The notes under the pieces: generated by a model
What the model was told of the DNA's origin: nothing
Database searches by the model: none
What the model saw: the letters and a program-made list of their open reading frames with translations, nothing else
Shown here: positions 26,793-33,836 of the stretch, piece after piece
Layout of the letters: every line of letters starts with the position of its first letter
How positions within the stretch are numbered: position 1 is the stretch's first letter
Program-made: the position numbers and the translations under genes
NCBI RefSeq assembly: GCF_020687685.1
Contig: NZ_JAJEWM010000003.1
Span: 186,001-250,000 of the forward strand
Length of the DNA stretch: 64,000 bases
Source: Tessaracoccus sp. OS52
GTDB taxonomy: Bacteria > Actinomycetota > Actinomycetes > Propionibacteriales > Propionibacteriaceae
Direction: 5' to 3'

Positions 26793-26852
26793 CAAGCCAG
26801 TATCAACCAGACCGAGCGCGACCCGACACCGCCCCCGGCTGCGGACGACGCG

Positions 26853-26896
26853 ATCTTGGCCGAATCTTGACCACTCCCGGATCGATCCTCAATATT
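26853..26896 (+). promoter_or_regulatory. candidate promoter with ATCTTG direct repeats for the redox genes
   Basis: TTGACC (26867-26872) and AATATT (26891-26896) are 18 bases apart and could drive the glutaredoxin-ccdA-tlpA operon. Two ATCTTG repeats start at 26853 and 26864, an 11-base period overlapping the -35. That spacing is typical of OmpR-family binding sites, so the adjacent divergent response regulator is the natural candidate to bind here. This is inference from two short repeats. Confidence 0.4.
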
Positions 26897-26915
26897 GCCG
26901 GGTGAGTCTGGATGC

Positions 26916-27218
26916 GTGAACGAGACCCTGACTTCGTCCCCACCGAGCGCACGGACCGACGTCGCGGAGGTCACGCTGGTCACCACGACGGCGTGCCACT
27001 TCTGCGACGACGCCCACGAGCGCCTCGTCGAACTCGCCGGCCGCGGGTTGTTGAACCTGACGACGGTGCCCGCTGACTCCCCCGCCGGCCAGGCCCTGAT
27101 CGGTGAACACCGCCCCCGGATGTTCCCGCTCACCCTGGTCGGGGGGCGGTTCTTCAACGACGGCAGGATCTCCCGCGGCAAGCTCGCCCGGCTCGTCGAA
27201 CAGCTGGAAGCACGCTGA
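26916..27218 (+). CDS. glutaredoxin-like thiol protein
   Basis: A 100-residue thioredoxin-fold protein with CHFC as a C-x-x-C active site in TTTACHFCDDA and a later FPLTLVGG loop that resembles the cis-Pro region. GTG at 26916 trims the product to a normal glutaredoxin size; an in-frame codon at 26895 adds seven residues. No signal peptide, so it is probably cytoplasmic. It is coupled (TGATG) to the ccdA-like gene, suggesting it feeds or senses the transmembrane thiol relay. Confidence 0.75.
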   Translation: MNETLTSSPPSARTDVAEVTLVTTTACHFCDDAHERLVELAGRGLLNLTTVPADSPAGQALIGEHRPRMFPLTLVGGRFFNDGRISRGKLARLVEQLEAR

Positions 27219-28192
27219 TGGGCGCCGACCTGCTGAGCGCCGGGGGCATCCTCGCGGCCTTCCTCGCCGGCGGTGTGGCGCTGTTCGCGCCGTGCTGCAT
27301 CGTCTTCCTCGCGCCCAGCTATCTGGCGGCCGCCGCCAAGAACCGGCGCTGGCGGCTGCTGCCGCTCACCTTCGTGTTCGCGGCCGGGCTGGCGCTGGTG
27401 CTGGTGCCGATCACGATGGGCGTCAGCCTCATCGCCGGCGCCATCGCCATGTACCACTCGGTCCTGTACTGGGCCGGTGGCCTGCTGATGATCGGCCTCG
27501 GCCTGTTCGCCCTCTCCGGGCGGATGTGGTCCATGCCGTCGGTCCTGCGGGCCCCCGACACCGCACGCAGCGACACCGCCACCTTCTTCAGCCTCGGCGT
27601 GTTCTCCGGGATCGCCTCCAGTTGCTGCGCGCCCGTCCTCGCGGGCGTGATGACGCTCTCGGCCCTTTCCGGATCCCCGACGGGTGGCCTCGTCCTCGGA
27701 CTCGCCTACGTCTTCGGGATGGTCATTCCCCTGTTCGTGATGGCCCTGCTGTGGGACAAGCGGCCCGAGCGGATGCGCAGCCTCCGCGCCAAGCCGGTGC
27801 GCCTGCGCCTGGGCCGCTTCACGCTGGCCACCAACACGGTGAACCTGCTGGTCGCGGTCGGGTTCGTGGTCATGGGCATCGCCGTGATCGGGCAGGCCGG
27901 GGCAACCGAGATGACCGGCGCCGACGCACCCCTGGTCGGCATGGGCGCCTGGCTGAGCGACGCGTTCGCCTGGCTGCTGGCGATCACCGCCCCCATCCCG
28001 GAGGCCATCCTCGGTCTGGCGTTGCTGGCCCTGGTGTCGGTCTTCGTCCTGGCCACCCTGCGGGACCGCAGCAAGCACTCCCCCGCCCCCGCCGTCGAAG
28101 AGCACGCCTGCTGTGACGACGCAGCGCCCGGCTCCGCGACGGACGCCGAGACCCCTCACCTGGCAACCGCCCCGTCGAAGGAGCACCGATGA
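27218..28192 (+). CDS. CcdA/DsbD-type transmembrane thiol reductant transporter
   Basis: A 324-residue membrane protein with about six to eight helices. Cysteines of the CcdA type lie in the helix motifs FAPCCIVF and SSCCAPVLAG, both as unusual adjacent Cys pairs. The C-terminus is a hydrophilic tail containing a further EEHACCDD pair, which may bind metal. It would move reducing power from the cytoplasm to the extracytoplasmic partner encoded next. The ATGA overlap with the downstream gene supports a joint function. Confidence 0.8.
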   Translation: MGADLLSAGGILAAFLAGGVALFAPCCIVFLAPSYLAAAAKNRRWRLLPLTFVFAAGLALVLVPITMGVSLIAGAIAMYHSVLYWAGGLLMIGLGLFALSGRMWSMPSVLRAPDTARSDTATFFSLGVFSGIASSCCAPVLAGVMTLSALSGSPTGGLVLGLAYVFGMVIPLFVMALLWDKRPERMRSLRAKPVRLRLGRFTLATNTVNLLVAVGFVVMGIAVIGQAGATEMTGADAPLVGMGAWLSDAFAWLLAITAPIPEAILGLALLALVSVFVLATLRDRSKHSPAPAVEEHACCDDAAPGSATDAETPHLATAPSKEHR

Positions 28193-28809
28193 CCCAGACC
28201 AGACCCGAACGTTCCCGGCGGGCACAACTGCGGGCCCAGCAGGAGAGCGAGCAGCAGCGGACCCGGCGCACCCGCTCCTGGACGCGCGTGATCAGCGCCG
28301 TCGTGGCGGTGGTCGTGCTCGGCATCACCGGCTACGGCCTGTGGACCGCGGTCCCCGAGCAGGGCGACACCTCGCACCTCGCACCCGACTTCACGCTCCC
28401 CACAACCGATGGGACCACCGTCACCCTCAGCGCGCTGCGACCGAACCCGGTCATCATCTACTTCAACGAGGGCGCCGGCTGCGCGTCGTGCACCATGCAG
28501 ATGGCCGAGATCGAGAAGAACCCGGGCTTCGCCGAGGCCGGCATCGAGGTGATCCCCATCGTCATGAACACCGCCGAGCAGATCCTGCCTGACATGCAGC
28601 AGTTCGGCGTCACCACGCCCTACCTACTCGACGACGGGACCGTCTCCAAGGCCTACGACGTCCTCGACAAGGGAATGCACCCCGGAATGCCCGGGCACGG
28701 GTTCGTCCTCATCGACGGCGAGGGCGTCCAGCGCTGGTACGGCAACTACCCCTCGATGTGGCTGGACCCCCAGGAACTGCTGGACGAGGCGCTGGATCGT
28801 CTGGGCTGA
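28189..28809 (+). CDS. membrane-anchored TlpA/redoxin-like thiol-disulfide protein
   Basis: A 206-residue protein: basic N-terminus, one membrane helix (about residues 34-53), then an extracytoplasmic peroxiredoxin/TlpA-like fold starting at APDFTLPTTDG. The active site reads GAGCASCTMQ, a C-x-x-C within the usual position, and the cis-Pro region is GMPGHGFVLID. It is the likely acceptor of electrons from the CcdA-like protein upstream (ATGA overlap). Confidence 0.82.
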   Translation: MTQTRPERSRRAQLRAQQESEQQRTRRTRSWTRVISAVVAVVVLGITGYGLWTAVPEQGDTSHLAPDFTLPTTDGTTVTLSALRPNPVIIYFNEGAGCASCTMQMAEIEKNPGFAEAGIEVIPIVMNTAEQILPDMQQFGVTTPYLLDDGTVSKAYDVLDKGMHPGMPGHGFVLIDGEGVQRWYGNYPSMWLDPQELLDEALDRLG

Positions 28810-28822
28810 GCCGTTTCACGGT

Positions 28823-28854
28823 GCGCCCCGGTCCCCCTGGTGGGTCCGGGGCGC
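28823..28854. terminator. bidirectional hairpin between convergent genes
   Basis: Arms 28823-28835 and 28842-28854 pair over 13 bases with one T-T mismatch and a 6-base loop. It lies between the stops of the convergent tlpA-like and DUF305 genes and can serve both strands. Confidence 0.65.
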
Positions 28855-28861
28855 TGCCGCG

Positions 28862-29458
28862 TCAGCTGGGGCACTGCCGCTTGGCGGATTCGGCGAAGTC
28901 CGGAACGGGCCGGGAAGCGGCCTCCTCGGCGGTGGTGGCGGCCCCGTTGTTCTCGATGTCCTCGATGAGCCAGTCCATCTCCTTGATCTCCCGGCGCTGC
29001 GCCTCACTGATCCCCACCGCGAGCTCGCAGACGCGCACGTCGATGATCCCGGCTCGCTCCGACCGCGTGATGGCCAGCGAGTGGTGCGGGATCATTCCGC
29101 TCATGAAGGCCTCGTCATCGACGGTGACCTGGCTTCGGTCGAGGTACGCGCCGGCGAACAGCAGCACGAGGCTGACCACGACGATGGCGACGTTCCAGCG
29201 CATGTTCTTGTACATCTTGAGCATCCAGGCCAGCATCACCAGCCCCATGGCCCCACCCATGGTCAAGGCCATGAAGATACGGCTCTGGCTGAACCGGATG
29301 TGGCCCCACTCCCAGGAACCGACGAACATCAGGAAGTACATGACGACCATCCCGGTGAGGATCATCGCGGCGAACCTGAGGTACATGGGCCCGTCGTGGG
29401 AACCGGAGTCATCCGGCCGGGGCTCCTGGCCCTGCGGTTGTTCCTCGTGCGTTGACAT
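28862..29458 (-). CDS. DUF305 membrane protein
   Basis: A 198-residue protein with a charged N-terminus, three membrane helices (about residues 27-48, 60-80 and 84-104) and a DUF305 domain carrying FMSGMIPHHSLAITRSE, a single copy of the paired-His helix found twice in the lipoprotein at 24267-24872. A ribosome-binding site AGGAGG stands four to five bases before the ATG at 29458; the longer frame upstream lacks one. The context of thiol-redox genes suggests a shared metal or oxidative defence role. Confidence 0.82.
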   Translation of the reverse strand: MSTHEEQPQGQEPRPDDSGSHDGPMYLRFAAMILTGMVVMYFLMFVGSWEWGHIRFSQSRIFMALTMGGAMGLVMLAWMLKMYKNMRWNVAIVVVSLVLLFAGAYLDRSQVTVDDEAFMSGMIPHHSLAITRSERAGIIDVRVCELAVGISEAQRREIKEMDWLIEDIENNGAATTAEEAASRPVPDFAESAKRQCPS

Positions 29459-29612
29459 CTGACCTCCTACCTCGGGCGCCGGTTCCAGCAGGCGAGAAGC
29501 GGTGCCGTCCGACCAGAGCCTCACCGACGCGTGGATCGTTGGGAACCCACATTTCCACAGGTGATCGTCGAGTAGGGCCACTCGGCCGAAGAAACGTCTG
29601 CAGTTGCGGTGG

Positions 29613-31124
29613 TCAGTTGACCTCGCCCGCCTCCGGCGCCCGTGCAGGCCTGGAGGATCCGACGTCGGCGCGCTGGTGTCGAGGACGTTCGTAGAACAAC
29701 GCCACCAGGGCGACGGCGCCGATCGCCACCGCAGGCACCAGGACGGCCTCGGCCATCGCTGCGGCGACGCCGTCGCGGACCTGTGCAGGCAGTTCCGCCC
29801 CGTTGGCCTGGATCTCCGCGAGTGAGGCCTCCCCCACGTGGACGGACAACCGCCAGCCCATGACCGTCGCGATCACGGCGCTGCCGAGCACCGCCCCGAT
29901 CTGGCGCGTCGTGTTGTAGACCCCCGACCCCGCGCCCGCCCGCAGCCTGGGCAGGTTTCCCGTTGCGGCGGTCGACAACGGCCCCCAGACGAAACTGCTC
30001 CCAAGCCCGAGGAACGCCATCGGGACCACCGCCCACCAGATTGAAGCCGGGGATGCCATCAGGGCGCTGAGCCCGAGGAGGCTCGCCGACCAGACCAGCG
30101 TGCCGAGGGCCGCCAGCTTCTTCGGGTGGTGCCGGTCCACCAGGCCACCCACCCAAGGTGAGAGCACCAGGGTCACCAGCGCGAGGGGAACGTTGAGCAG
30201 CGCGGCCTGGGTGGGGCTGAGACCGCGGGCGCTCTGCGCCCACAGCATGAAGGCGAACGGCATCGAGGTGACGGCGAACCCGACCAGTGCGATCGCCGAG
30301 TTGGAGACGGCGAAGTTGCGGTCCCGGAACAGCTCCAGGGGCAGCAACGGCTCGCCTCGGTTGACCCGCTGCCACACGAAGAACGCAACCATCACCAGCG
30401 CCCCGACGACGATCAGCCCCCACACGGTGATGGGTCCCGCGATGGTCCCCCACTGGTAGGTGTTGCCCTCCTGGATGCCGAAGACGATCAGGAAGAGCCC
30501 CACCGCGTTGAGCGCGACGCCGAGCCAGTCGAAGCGGTGCGGGCTGACCTCCAGCCGGGGCACCAGCCGCATGACGAGCGCGAAGCAGACGACGCCGACC
30601 GGCACGTTGATGAAGAAGATCCACTCCCAGCCGAGAGTGTCGATGAGCACCCCGCCCAGCATCGGACCCACCAGGGTCGCGACGCCGGCCACGGCTCCCC
30701 ACAGCGCCATCGCCTTGCCGCGCTCACTCGCGGGGAACAGCCTGGTGATGAACGACATCGTCTGCGGCGACATCATCGAGGCGCCCAGGCCCTGCACCAC
30801 GCGCGCGACGATCAGACCGGTCACCGTGCCGACGAGGCCGCAGGCCAGCGACGCGAGGGTGAACACCACCAGGCCTGCGAGGAAGAGCCGCTTGGGCCCG
30901 TAGCGATCACCCAGCCGCCCACTGATCAACAGCGGCACCGCGTAGGCGAGCAGGTAGGAGCTGGAGACCCAGATGGCACCGGAGACATCGGCGCCGAAGC
31001 TGGCCATGATCGTGGGGATGGCCACGGAGACGATCGTGGTGTCCACCAGGATCATGAAGAACCCGATGACGAGCGCCCACAGCGCGGGCCATGGCCTCGC
31101 GTCGGGTCGGGTGTTCGCTGACAT
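29613..31124 (-). CDS. DHA2-type MFS drug exporter (EmrB/QacA family)
   Basis: A 503-residue protein with about fourteen membrane helices. Helix 1 carries LVDTTIVSVAIPTI (the D-x-T-I-V-N-V-A-L-P-type motif), the loop between helices 2 and 3 shows GRLGDRYGPKRLF, and helix 5 shows LVGPMLGGVL. It exports drugs or metabolites by proton antiport. ATG at 31124 has AGGAG just upstream. The frame stays open far beyond this start (to 33419) only as antisense of the glucosidase gene. Confidence 0.88.
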   Translation of the reverse strand: MSANTRPDARPWPALWALVIGFFMILVDTTIVSVAIPTIMASFGADVSGAIWVSSSYLLAYAVPLLISGRLGDRYGPKRLFLAGLVVFTLASLACGLVGTVTGLIVARVVQGLGASMMSPQTMSFITRLFPASERGKAMALWGAVAGVATLVGPMLGGVLIDTLGWEWIFFINVPVGVVCFALVMRLVPRLEVSPHRFDWLGVALNAVGLFLIVFGIQEGNTYQWGTIAGPITVWGLIVVGALVMVAFFVWQRVNRGEPLLPLELFRDRNFAVSNSAIALVGFAVTSMPFAFMLWAQSARGLSPTQAALLNVPLALVTLVLSPWVGGLVDRHHPKKLAALGTLVWSASLLGLSALMASPASIWWAVVPMAFLGLGSSFVWGPLSTAATGNLPRLRAGAGSGVYNTTRQIGAVLGSAVIATVMGWRLSVHVGEASLAEIQANGAELPAQVRDGVAAAMAEAVLVPAVAIGAVALVALFYERPRHQRADVGSSRPARAPEAGEVN

Positions 31125-31201
31125 GGGCTCCTGCTCTCCGGTTTGGCTGCTCAACTGTAGACGTCCGACCCTGCTCAGGAGGGCTGGCTTTCGGAGCCGG
31201 A

Positions 31202-31273
31202 GGAGGACTGGCCAGAAACTCCGTTTTCTTTGCTCTCGAGTGCAAAGAAAACGGAGTTTCTGTCCTGCTCTCC
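31202..31273. repeat. long palindrome, copy 2 (32-bp arms)
   Basis: Arms 31202-31233 and 31242-31273 pair around an 8-base loop that contains CTCGAG. The core arm CAGAAACTCCGTTTTCTTTG differs from copy 1 (22717-22788) at one base, and the opposite arm carries the matching change, so the stem is kept by covariation. Located between divergent genes. Confidence 0.85.
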
Positions 31274-31385
31274 ACGGTGCCCGATCAGCGCCGGCACGTT
31301 CGAACCGGGGGCCCCAGTGTGCCCACCTCCACAATCGGACGTGGGGGTTTGCCCGGCGTGCCACCATTTGTTCAGGAGGTACCAG

Positions 31386-33329
31386 ATGCCCACGCACATC
31401 ACCCACCACTCCACCGTCGGCGACGCCTACGCGCACCCGGTGGGACGCGACGCGCTGGACCGGATCATGCTGGGCCTGGGCCTCTCGCGGGCCTGGGTGG
31501 ACAACCCGGCCGTACGGGCGCTCCCGCTGAAGCTGCTGGGCAGGATCGGCCTCGGCCACGACCTGACCGACTCCCTCGTCGCGCTCCTCAACGACACCCA
31601 CGACCACCCCTCCTACCGAAGCGGCGCCATCACGCCGAAGTGGTGGAAGAAGGCCGTGTTCTACCAGGTCTACCCACGCTCGTTCGCCGACTCCAACGGC
31701 GACGGCATGGGCGACGTCCGCGGCATCATCGAGCACCTCGACCACTTCGTCGAACTCGGCGTGGACTGCCTCTGGCTCTCCCCCATCTTCGAGTCCCCCG
31801 ACGCGGACAACGGCTACGACATCTCTGACTACCGGGCCGTCATGGAACAGATGGGGACGCTCGAGGACGTCGACGAGTTGATCGCCGGCTGTCACGAGCG
31901 AGGCATGCGCATCATCTTCGATCTCGTCGTCAACCACACCTCCGACGAGCACGAGTGGTTCAAGCGAGCGGTGAGCGAGCCCGACGGACCGACCGGCGAC
32001 TACTACTTCTTCCGCGACGGCGACCCCGACACCCCGCCCAACAACTGGGTCTCGTTCTTCTCCGGACCGGCGTGGCGGTGGGTGGAGGAGCGCCAGCAGT
32101 GGGTGCTGCACCTGTTCGGGCAGCAGCAGATCGACCTCAACTGGGAGAACCAGGACGTTCGCGACGAGGTCGCTGCCGTCGTCCGGTGGTGGATGGACCG
32201 GGGCGTCGACGGCTTCCGGCTCGACGTCATCAACTACATCTCGAAGCGGCCGGGGCTTCCCGACGGCAGCGAGTTCGTCGGCAAGCTGCTGGAGTTCTAC
32301 GGCATCGAGCACTACTTCCACGGCCCCAAGCTGCACGAGTACCTGGCCGAACTCCGTCGCAACGGGTTCGTCCGGCCGGATGCGGATCCCGACGACGTGG
32401 GTCCCGGCCGCGACGCCGTCGGCGTCATGATCGGTGAAACGCCCGGGATCGGCGTGGAGATGGGCCGACTCCTGACCGGCGAGGACCGGCACGAGCTGGA
32501 CATGATCTTCAACTTCGACCACCTCGACGGGCCCGGGAAGACCCGCTGGGACGACTACCGCTACGACCTCAACCACCTGAAGCGCCACTACATCGACTAC
32601 CAGAGCCGCATCGGATCCGGTGACTGGATGAGCATCTTCTGGGACAACCACGACAACCCGCGGATGCTCTCCAAGGTCAACCCGGACCCGCAGTACCGCA
32701 CCCAGCTCGCCAAGGCCCTGGCCACCATCCAGATGCTGATGCGCGGCACCCCGTTCATGTACCAGGGACAGGAGATCGCCGCGATCAACCAGAACTTCCC
32801 CGACGCCACCCACCTGCGCGACCTCGAGAGCATCAACCGCATCGCGGAGCAGGAACTGCTCGGGCGCGACGGCCTCTCCGCAGTCCTGCCCGGTTCCCGC
32901 GACCACACCCGGACCCCGATGCGCTGGGACGCCACCGAGAAGCACGGCTTCACCACCGGGGAGCCGTGGATCGGGTTCCACGAGACGTCGGAGGGCTACA
33001 CCGTCGCCGAACAGCGCCAGGACCCGGACTCGGTGCTCAACTACTACCGCTGGTTGATCGCGCTGCGCCGCCAGTACCCGGCTCTCACCATTGGCGACAT
33101 CCACTTCATCGCCCGACGGCGCCGCAACTACTTCGCCTGGTACCGGGAGATCGACGCGGCGGCCGGGGAGCCGGACAGGTGGTTCATCGAGGTGAACCTC
33201 CTTGAGTACCCGACGGTCCGGCCGCGCCGGGTCCCGGGGGCGCACCGTGTGCTCGGCCCCTACGAGGTCAAGATCCTGCACGCTCCCCGCGGTCACCGCC
33301 ACCACCACCGCTACCGCCACCGCCGCTGA
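31386..33329 (+). CDS. GH13 alpha-glucosidase / oligo-1,6-glucosidase-like enzyme
   Basis: A 647-residue glycoside hydrolase of family 13. After an unusual N-terminal extension of about 85 residues, the barrel begins at WWKKAVFYQVYPRSF. Conserved regions: DLVVNHTSDEHEWF, GFRLDVIN with the nucleophile near D280, the acid/base Glu near E351 (MIGETPG) and WDNHDNPR with the transition-state Asp near D423. It should hydrolyse or transfer alpha-linked glucose. No signal peptide, so intracellular. AGGAGGT lies five bases before the ATG. The C-terminus is a short His/Arg-rich tail. Confidence 0.88.
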   Translation: MPTHITHHSTVGDAYAHPVGRDALDRIMLGLGLSRAWVDNPAVRALPLKLLGRIGLGHDLTDSLVALLNDTHDHPSYRSGAITPKWWKKAVFYQVYPRSFADSNGDGMGDVRGIIEHLDHFVELGVDCLWLSPIFESPDADNGYDISDYRAVMEQMGTLEDVDELIAGCHERGMRIIFDLVVNHTSDEHEWFKRAVSEPDGPTGDYYFFRDGDPDTPPNNWVSFFSGPAWRWVEERQQWVLHLFGQQQIDLNWENQDVRDEVAAVVRWWMDRGVDGFRLDVINYISKRPGLPDGSEFVGKLLEFYGIEHYFHGPKLHEYLAELRRNGFVRPDADPDDVGPGRDAVGVMIGETPGIGVEMGRLLTGEDRHELDMIFNFDHLDGPGKTRWDDYRYDLNHLKRHYIDYQSRIGSGDWMSIFWDNHDNPRMLSKVNPDPQYRTQLAKALATIQMLMRGTPFMYQGQEIAAINQNFPDATHLRDLESINRIAEQELLGRDGLSAVLPGSRDHTRTPMRWDATEKHGFTTGEPWIGFHETSEGYTVAEQRQDPDSVLNYYRWLIALRRQYPALTIGDIHFIARRRRNYFAWYREIDAAAGEPDRWFIEVNLLEYPTVRPRRVPGAHRVLGPYEVKILHAPRGHRHHHRYRHRR

Positions 33330-33332
33330 ACC

Positions 33333-33385
33333 CGCCCGTTTCGCGTAGCGCAGCCGGGCTGTCCTGAGACGCTCAGGAACGGGCG
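33333..33385 (+). terminator. possible nested hairpin after the GH13 gene
   Basis: An outer inverted repeat CGCCCGTT/AACGGGCG (33333-33340 and 33378-33385) encloses CCTGAG/CTCAGG (33363-33368 and 33372-33377). It begins just past the glucosidase stop and ends before the marR promoter. No T tract follows, so this is tentative. Confidence 0.4.
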
Positions 33386-33401
33386 AGCAATGCCGTAGGT
33401 A

Positions 33402-33420
33402 TATGCTTGCTGCATGCAAC
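33402..33420 (+). promoter_or_regulatory. leaderless -10 and candidate MarR operator
   Basis: TATGCT (33402-33407) lies exactly six bases before the marR ATG at 33414, the spacing of a leaderless actinobacterial promoter. The start codon is inside the palindrome TTGCTGCATGCAA, whose symmetry and position suggest autoregulation by the MarR product. No -35 is evident. Confidence 0.45.
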
Positions 33421-33836
33421 TATCTGAGGAACTCGCGCGCCTGTTCGCGAACCTCGGCCCCGCGTTCTCGCGGATGCCGGACGACGGGCTCCGCAACCTC
33501 GACTACCTGGTCCTCGCCTGGATGGCCAACCGCGCTTCGCTCGACGGCGTGCGGCTGAGCGACCTCGCCGAGGCCCGAGGGTTCGACGTCTCCACCATGA
33601 GCCGCCGCGTCGCGCACCTGGTTGGCTCCGGGATGGTTGAGCGCCAGCCGGACCCCGGGGACCGCCGCGCACAGTTGCTGCACCTCACCGAGGCCGGGCG
33701 CGCCGCCGTCGCCAAGGAACGATCCCGCCGCGTCCGGCTGATCACAGAAACGCTCGACGACTGGTCCGAGGAGGACAAGTCCCAGCTCGCCCGCATGCTC
33801 TCCCGCCTCAACCAGAACCTGGAACTATCCCTGTGA
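33414..33836 (+). CDS. MarR-family transcriptional regulator
   Basis: A 140-residue winged-helix repressor-type protein. The recognition region reads LSDLAEARGFDVSTMSRRVAHLVGSG and the wing carries RQPDPGDRRAQLLHLTEAG, the D-x-R-D/R pattern of the family. Its stop overlaps the GTG of the MFS exporter (GTGA), so it very probably controls that exporter and itself in response to a small ligand. Confidence 0.9.
   Translation: MQLSEELARLFANLGPAFSRMPDDGLRNLDYLVLAWMANRASLDGVRLSDLAEARGFDVSTMSRRVAHLVGSGMVERQPDPGDRRAQLLHLTEAGRAAVAKERSRRVRLITETLDDWSEEDKSQLARMLSRLNQNLELSL

Noticed and set aside
22717-31273. The two long palindromes as attachment sites of an integrated element
   Set aside because: They are inverted repeats in themselves, no integrase or transposase is encoded between them, and the genes inside match the surrounding composition. 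Kept only as a question in the findings.
31125-33419. Large N-terminal extension of the MFS exporter on the minus strand
   Set aside because: The extra 765 codons are antisense to the GH13 gene and cross the palindrome; a normal start with a ribosome-binding site exists at 31124.
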